The notes beneath the pieces are model-generated. The model saw nothing but the letters and a program-made list of their open reading frames with translations. It was not told where the DNA came from and searched no databases. A program made the translations under genes and the position numbers. From Sinotaia quadrata (lineage: Eukaryota > Mollusca > Gastropoda > Architaenioglossa > Viviparidae): a DNA stretch of 64,000 nt. The stretch covers positions 103,396,058-103,460,057 of the forward strand of contig CM054178.1 of NCBI GenBank assembly GCA_028829895.1, in the 5' to 3' direction. How positions within the stretch are numbered: position 1 is the stretch's first letter; each line of letters opens with the position of its first letter. Below, one piece after another: positions 51,401 to 60,400 of the stretch.

Positions 51401-54400
51401 AGAATTCCAAAAGGAAGAGAAGTGATGTTTATGCAGTTGAAGAATTGCAGTCATTTACAGACACATATTCAACAGAGAATACTGGTAAGAAAATGGACTC
51501 GGTTCCATCACATGCTGGCATTTCAGAATGGTCAGATGATCAAGAAAGTGCCCAGAATCAAACAGTTTCCACAAATGCTGATGGGGACATAGGGGCTGTA
51601 GAAACAGGTAAGAAGAAAGTAAGCAGAAAATCAGTCACAATGGTTGAAAAAGACTTCAGTCAAAAATGGAGGAAATCTTGCTCCTCTCCGATTAAAAAGG
51701 ATTTAAGTCCAGTCAAGGGGAAGGCAAAACAGTCAAGAAATCTTAATGAACAGAATCATAAATGTTTAAAGAGTTCCAGCTCTAATTCTGACAGCAAAAT
51801 TGAAGTGATATCACTTCAAAATTCAAAAGCAGATGCAGATGACTTTAATGACTCTGCAAGAAAAAACAGGTCAAGGTTGGTGCCTAAGGCTTTGGACAGT
51901 AAAGGCAGCATTGGTGAGTCCTGCCAGGCTCAAGTTTGCAACAGTAGCAGCCCAATTGCGGATGTTGGTCGAGGCAAGCGGGCATCCAAAGACAATGAAT
52001 GCATGGTATGTCAGATTGTTCTTAGATCTTATATAAGATCCAAGACTTTAAGGTTAATTAAAAATTTATTGTCTCCACAATTCTCCTTACTTAAAATATT
52101 AATTAGACTACATTTCTGAAGCTTGTTTCCAATGTATCCATTTCTATTTAAATGGAATTGTAACCCACTCCTAGGTATGATGCTATAAAATATTAATTAG
52201 ACTACATTCATGAAACTTGTTTCCAACATATCCATTTCTATATTTCTATATTATTGTAACCCACTCCATGCCTGATTACATGTATTGGGGAGCTAATCCT
52301 TACTAAACTATTCTCCATCTAGAAGATATGGTATTGAAAACAAAAACTATATTTATCTTTATACCCTGGTTTATAATTAGCCTGACTACATTTTGGGATA
52401 TTCTTCTCTTAGTGTCACAGCCCCATTAATATCATCATATTCTAGGCCCTCCCCCCCCAAAAAAAAAAAAAAAAAACGAAAATGACATACAATTCATGCA
52501 AAATGTAGAAAGACTATATAACTAACATTTCATTTAAGAACTGCCATAATTAAAAATTACCCTTTTGTCACAAAAGGTGCTGTGTTTATGTTCCGTATTT
52601 ATCATGCTTGTGAAATAATTTGTTGAATAAAACTATCTTCCAACTTTTCATTAAGGTATTTTTTTATTTGTGAGAGAGCGAGTGGAAGCATGTAAGATCG
52701 CATTAAGTTTGCTACGGTTGGCGTGTTTCGATAGCGGTGGCCATTTTCTCAATCTCCGGTTTTACCGTCATACTTTGGTATACCTTGCAAACACTAACAT
52801 GGGTTCCGCTACAATTGTCCAATCGGAATGTATCTACATCAAACTAAGGCAGAATGAATGTAGAAGGCAGCTGTGTTAGTTTTGAATCTGTATTTTTATT
52901 TTTATTCTATCTAAAAGTCGATTGAAAAAAGCCTATTTTGTAGTTTCACTTTTTGTACAGTTATTTTTGAAAATATCGTGTGTTTTTTTTACTATCATTT
53001 GAAAGTAGAGAATCTCTTCTTTAAAATGGTATATAGCATGACAGAGTGGCATTTTTGTAGCAGAACCTGTAGAGCGGGGAAAACGTGCACGAAGTAAACA
53101 CAGACCTAAACATAAACGAAGCGCGTGATCATCATGGTGTTATCGGCTCTACTTGTTTTTCTGCTGAGAAAGTAATTCACTAAGCTTAATTAACTATAAC
53201 TCTTGCAGTTGTAAAAAGATTTTAATTAATTATCTGGATAATCTTTTAAGGCTATTTGATGGAAATAAAGATTGTATCTGTACAGACGGTAATGCGTTCG
53301 AGATCATCATGGATGTGAGTGAGAGTAGACAAGTATAGGCCTACTAAACAGTCATTATTCATCATTTCTGCTGTAAATTTTATTAACAGTGTTTGATAAT
53401 CTCTGTCAGACAATGGTCACACATTGATCACAACTACCTGGATTTTAAAAAAAAATCATGAATTTTTGTTTAAAATTGTGATGGGATTGCCTTGATGTAA
53501 AATTGGCCAGTTTGTTTGATAAAACAATTGTTTTTGGCCAATTCGCAATGGTTTTTTAGATATCTGCTCAAAGGATGGGTGGGTTCAGTTCTCCAGCAAC
53601 ACACTTTTATCAGCAGTTGCATGGTCACTTTTACTGCTTCAGATAAAAGGCAGCTGGCTCCCTTTCACTTCTATTTTCAAAAATAATGATGCCATAATAG
53701 TTACATCCATTTCCAGTCTAATATATAAGCAGTGTTCGAAGAAAAATAAAAAGTTTTTAGGCGATTTTCTTGTTTGAACTCATGTTGTTATGAGTGACCT
53801 ACAACCATGCCTTCCAATAATAAGTGAAGAAAAGAACCATGCTAAAAGCGAAATTTCAAGAGAAATCATTGCACAAGAGGTGCAAAACAGTTGAAACTAA
53901 ATGAATTTTCGTCGTCAACTTTTTTTTCACTACCTAGTCAGGCTAGTTCTAGAAGATGTGATAGTGGTGGTACTATAAATACACCTGTACAGCCACACTT
54001 CAATGAAAGTAGGCATCCTGCAGCATCAGAAGAAGCTGTTGATGCTGTACAGTGTCAAATGAACATGTAAAAGATCATAATGGCATTTCTTCTAGTTCTA
54101 GTGAAGATGATCTTGACACTACAATACTATGGAAGGACAGATTGATGTTGATGTTGATCATTTTATCAGCTAATATTAACTATAAATTAAGATTCACGAT
54201 CACTTGTAATTAGTTATATGTAATTAATTAATAAATAATAATCATAACCAGTAACAAAAGGGTGCCTGTCATGCTGTTCCTTTAGAATTTCATGTGGTTT
54301 TCTGCATATAGTGTCAGGGGAACAAATCTTGCTTCTGTAGTGATGCATTTGAACTGTTAGAATTTTAGTGTGCTGTTGGGTATAAATGTACCTCTACTTC

Positions 54401-57400
54401 CAGTCAATAATTCAAAATGGCATTGGCTTGAAGCATTGACTACAAAAACAATAGATAGAGAGAGCCCTTATTACACTATCGTTTCCAGTTGCTACTGTAA
54501 TCTTTGCCTCATGGACTTCTGTTACAACTTCCACATCCAGCTGATAGTTTTCAATCATAGCTGTTGTTCATTCATATGTTTGCTACAACATGTGGAATAC
54601 TTAACTTCCAGCTCATTAACCATTGGCAGACAGGCGAAAATAGGTCAGCTGACGCCACCGTGTCAGGCTGTTTTTGATGCTTAATGATAACTGAATGGGT
54701 CAGTGTACTAAAAAATTAAAAGCGACAGTAATTATCAATGGATTTTTAAAATTGAAATTACTACCTATTATAGACATACTAAGGAATTTTAAAAGTATTA
54801 TTTTTAATTTATTTCAAATTCAAAAACAAAGAAATAATGAAAAGTTTTTTTATCTTTTTGTTGAACTCGCAAATTTTGTCATCGTTTTTTTTTTTTTTTA
54901 ACAAGTCTAATAAAACTTAATAGCGACTAATTATCAATGGATTTTAAAAATTTAAATTACTAAGTTTTATTTTTAATTTATTTTTAATTCAGAAAAAGAA
55001 ATCATAAAAAGTTTTCTTATCTTTTTGTTGAACTCGCGAATTTCGGCATTGTTGTTTTTTTAAACAAGTCTATTAAAAAATTTAAATCGACTGTTAATTA
55101 TCAGTGGATTTTAAAAATTTAAATTACTACCTATTATAAACATACTAAGGAATCTTAAAAGTATTATTTTAAATTTATTTCAAATTCAAAAACAATGAAA
55201 TAATACAAAGATTTCTTATCTTTTTGTTGAACTTGGGGAACGTTTTCACCTGGGTTTTTTTATTACTAAAATTAAGTATAATTCATATAAGTATAAGTAT
55301 TATTATTAAAATCAAGTATAATTCGTACAATTCTAAAATGATTTTCAAAATAAATATTATGGGGGACATTTTTAAAGTATTTATTTAAATTTAGTTACTG
55401 AACGTGTTGTGGTTATTATTTCAAATTCAAAAATAAATAAATAAATAAAAAGTTTTCTTACCTTTTTCTTGTGTTGACCTTTGTCAATTTGTTAGATGTT
55501 TCCTTGAATAAAATCAGAAGAAAACGATTTATGTTAATTACCACTTGAATATATGGTACAAATAATAATTCTTCTTGTGTAAATATTCACTATTTCCTGG
55601 GAAAATTGGATGCTTTTGAACAAAACAAAAGTATCACATGAAAGCCATGATGCTTTCCTTTGAGAACGACCGTTTTGTTTTTTTTATTATCACATGGTCA
55701 CATCCAAAATTTCAGTAGGCTGGTCGAATTTCATCTACAATTTATTACAATTAATCACACAATAAAGTTCATTAGGTAGGATCAAGCCAACAACTGAAAA
55801 TTGTCTTCGAAATGTGCCATGTGTAATCAAATCTTTGGTTCAAAATGGCGGCACAGCTTCGACAAGCGTGGGGTGACTGGGGATTTCCAAACTTTTTAAT
55901 GATATGACCTTTCTAAAAATAGTTAGCCAATGATAAACTTTAGAGCAGACTGGCTGCTGAACCCAAACATATCTTTCTCCTTCAGTCCTTGACCTTGATT
56001 GTTATTTTTTTAAATGTACCATCGTGTACACTAAGCGAGCGAGATACCTTTTCAGGCCTAGTTTCATTCGTAAGACATGACATCATGCGCCCTTATAAGA
56101 GCTAATGACACGCAACGGGTTAAAACACTTATATCTACAGCATCCCTCTTGTTCATACCCATCCGATCTGGTTGAGTCATACCTGTTGGCCATGCTTCAC
56201 TGGTGCTATAAAGTCTTGCGTAACTTTTAAGTCTTCCGCCCTAGTACTCACTGCTTATCAGTCCTATCCTGACCCTCCAAATATGGTCTAATCATAATTT
56301 TTTATTTATAATAAGTAATTCATGAATAAAGAAATTTACTTGATACTAATAGAAACGCATAAATAAAAAGATTAACTTGATTATTTCTGTTACAGTTATT
56401 AATTTACTAAGCCAGCTTTTATTTTTTTTTATGGTACATAATAGATGTCAATTATTGTACTAAATATTTTTTGGGGGGATTGAACATTTCTTTTACAGAC
56501 CCCTGTTTCTAAACGTTCCAAAGTCTGCAAACAGGCATCTGAGAATGACTCTTTAGTTCATTCTACAAAAGAACAAGTGATATCGCCCTCATTGCGTCGC
56601 AAAACTATTGAATCAAAGCCAAGAATCATGTTCACTGGAGTTACTGATGAAACTGGACAAAAAGTAATTATTACATGATTGTTAATCAGTCATAGAAGAG
56701 CATGTGTGTATTAGCTGTAACTATTTTAAACATGCTAGATTATAAAACTTTCTCTCTATATATGATTGTTTATCTATCATTCTATCTATTTTTACCAGCC
56801 CAAGAGTATAAGTACAGGTATCACTTCTTGAAAGAATAGATAATGGAGAGAAAGAAAAAATGAGTATTGACTTTATTGATTTAATTAAAGAAAATAATGC
56901 ATGTATTTTCGTTCTTTAGATTGTCAAGGATTTGGGTGGTGAGCTAGCCCAGACAGTAGCTGAATGTACACATCTGGTTACCGATAAGGTGAGATAGATT
57001 TTAATTTTTTATAGGTCATTAGAAATAAATTGGTGAGGTAGATTTTATAGTTCACTAGAAATAATATCTCATTCGATTCACTGTTTGATCTGAAAGATAA
57101 ATAGGAAATGTGTAAATTGTTTGTTCTTTCAAGTGCAAGTAAATGAGTTTTAAAAAACATACTTACATGAATTATGGGCTGTATTGAGTCAGGTTGAATG
57201 AATCTTTAAAGGAATGTTGAACATTTTTCATAATTCATGCACGGATAGAGAAAGAGACTAATTTCTAGTTTGTGGTTTCCTTCACATTAAATGTTTGTCA
57301 CTTGCTTTAGTCGACAGATCTTTTTCCCTAGCACATCTTGGTAGCACTATGCTCAAGCCTGTTGTGTGTGATTATGTGGATGTTCATTTATGGGATCTAT

Positions 57401-60400
57401 ATGGCCTTGTAACATTAGTTGCTGTGTGTTCAGTATATCAGAAACGTGCAGCCCAAGATAAAAGTGTGTCCACTGGGTTCATTAGATGAAACCTGCCTCA
57501 CCTCTTTCAGCTGGTTCACTTTTTGATTGATGTGTTTCTCCTTAACGTCCACTGCCGTTCTTTGATTTCACTTGCTTTACATAATGCCTATATAGATTGT
57601 TGAAGGAATGACTGCTACAAATGAATTGCAGGTGTGTCACAAGTTCAAAAATGACGTCCCTTTCAGTTTTTCAATGTTTTGTTGACAAAATAGTCATTTC
57701 TTCACTCTTTACTAGCATTTCAGACAGTCACTTTCATAGGAACAGTGCTGCTGCACAGCAGATGGTAGTATATTCAACAATTATCATCACTCTTATTTCA
57801 TTCATACTTTATAAAAATCTGAAGCAATATATAATTAATAAAGTATATTTATCTCTGATTTAGTCTATACTTGTTAAAATTAAAAATGTTAGCCTAGAAT
57901 AAATTTTTCATGTAATCATATGAACACCTCATTTCTGTTGAAGTACAAATATGTGCACGCATTCTTATTCCTATTTAAAACATAACATGTTGATATAAAT
58001 AATAACATGAATATAATTTGGGGGGTAAAGCTCATGGTGTTTCAAGATAGCCTGTAAAACCAACAGTTTACAAGCTAATTCTTTCTCTTTCCTTTTAACA
58101 TAAAATATTAAAAATGGCTACCATATAGCTCTTTTGATGATTTAATAATTAGTTAACATGAGAACAAAAGCAACACACTATAAAGCATTTTAACTGATTT
58201 TTTAAAATTTGGTTTTGGAGATAAAAAGATTCACAGAATCTTTTTAAAACCTACTAAATTACTTTCAAATAATTATATTTATAAGGACCTAGCAGTGAAT
58301 GTGTTAATTATGAACAGAGCAGTTTAAGCAATTTGACTATTGGAAGAAAAAAGCTATTTGATTTTCTTTTGCACAGATTCGACGAACAGTAAAATTCTTG
58401 TGTGGATTAGCGAAAGGTGTACTTATAGTTACCCCTCAGTGGCTTGAAAGCAGCAAGTCAGTGGGAACGTTTGTGGGTGAGTTCTGCAGCTGAAATAAGA
58501 CTAAAACTTAATGTGAGTAAATATGTAAAATTCATTTAGTACTGCTTGGTGGTTATGGATGAGGTACACAAAGAATGAGCTGGAATTCAGAATAATAGTA
58601 GGAATGAAAGAACTGCAACAGTTTGTTTATTTCATCTTTCACTATATGTAAATAGAAATGCCTTGTTTAACATATTTATTAATTGAAGTTTTCCCTTGTA
58701 ATTTGGCGGAAGCTTCACAAAGGAAACCTTTTATTTATCAGAGCAAGATGCAACAAAGTGAATTGTTTAGATATATGACATATTTGTCATTGCAAAATGA
58801 ATATTGCATTGCTTTGTCCATTTATTGAGGCCATGCTAATTTTGATAAAGTGCATGCAAAAGCAGAGTTTTACGAAAGCACACTAACTTTGATATAGTGC
58901 ATACAAAAAACCTACATACCTTGATAAAATAATTACAAAAACACTAACTTTATAAAGTGCAACAAAAACTGTGTGTACAAAAAATGCATCTGAATGAATA
59001 AATTTGCAAGTGAAATAAGTTATTTTTTCTAGCAGTAGTAATTGGTACTTAAATGTTCACATTAACATAATTTACATATTACCTGTATTACAGCAATTGA
59101 ATTTTGATTAAGGAAGACACAGATGTAAAAAAAGTAATATTAGAAATTTTTGATTGCAACTGTTAAATGACATCAAACTGAAAAGTGAAATTTTGTTGTT
59201 ATGTATTTCAAATTTAAAAGTTATGTATTTCAAATTAAAATTTTGATTTAAAAAGTGAATGAATGTGGTTGAAAGATCTTGTAATGTAAGATAGATCCTG
59301 CAGTGATCTGATAATGTAAGATAGATCCTGCAGTGAATTGATAATGTAAGATAGATCTTGCAATGAGCTGATAATATAAATAGATCATGCAGTGAATTGA
59401 TAATGTAAAATAGATCCTGCAATGATTTGATAATGTAAGATGGATCCTACAGTGAATTAAAATAATGCAAGATTGAAAATTGCAGCTAAGACAATTCAGA
59501 TGCACTTCAAATGCCATCACTGAAGCATTACTTCATGTATGGATGTGACATTAAACTATTGAAAGTAAACTACTGAAGCAGTAAAATGGCTCTTACTGAA
59601 AAGTATATTAATTTATAATCAAAAAAGAATTAAAGTAATAACATTAATTATTACTTTGTTATTTTATAACATTATTGCCAATGAAAGTTTTCAAGCAACA
59701 TAATGTGCTACTTTATGTAAAGTACCTAACGAGATCAAAATGTGCACATTCATCATGAGAACATTTGTTGTCACATCAGTCCATTCTCACATTTTCTTTC
59801 TGAAATACAAAACATATTTTATTTGCAGTACATTTTGTTCAGCTGCACGTTGCTTCATTTAAAAAAATAAAAGATTCACAAACAAATCAAAAATAAAATC
59901 ACGTCACTTGTACATAAGCTAAGAAAATGTTCTTCAAATGTCTAATTTTGCAGATTTTATTTCTTTAATTTATTTTTATGCTTTGAGATGGAAGCAGATT
60001 TCTGGTCAGTGACCCTCATGTAGAGAAGCAGTACAAGTTCAGTCTTGTAACATCTCTGCACAAAGCCACGCATGCACCAATGTTGCAGGGTTATAGAGTT
60101 CATGTTACCAGATCGGTACAGCCAGAACCTGCACAGATGAAAGGTAGGAAGAAAGGGGTCCTCAGTAATGCCTGAATGAGTCAGGCATTAGTTATGTTGA
60201 AAATTAATTAATGTTTAAGATTTATGTCCCCAAACTAGGAATTGTTAAGAAATGGGAATCCTTATTATGTACTTACTTCTACAATTTATGTATAAAGGAA
60301 AATTATTTCAGTCAATAATTAAAAAATTTCTTAAAATCATACAGTAGAATTGCTTTTTTCCTTTTTAAATTTTAATTCTACCTGGAATATATTTATTGAA

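Larger units (their letters stand above)
52006..56498 (+). other. MDC1 intron 16
   Basis: The intron holds dispersed repeat C (52555-53430), a decayed coding relic (53760-54170), a foldback-family end (54170-54290) and a tandem repeat (54712-55260). A GGGTTAA at 56129-56135 looks like a piggyBac-type right end without a visible partner. Confidence 0.65.

Noticed and set aside
56120..56136. CAACGGGTTAA as the end of a piggyBac element
   Set aside because: No matching TTAACCC start was found nearby, so the element cannot be bounded.
59991..59998. GAAGCAG as the acceptor of MDC1 exon 20
   Set aside because: It would put RFLVSDPHVEK out of frame. The CTTTGAG at 59981-59987 keeps it.
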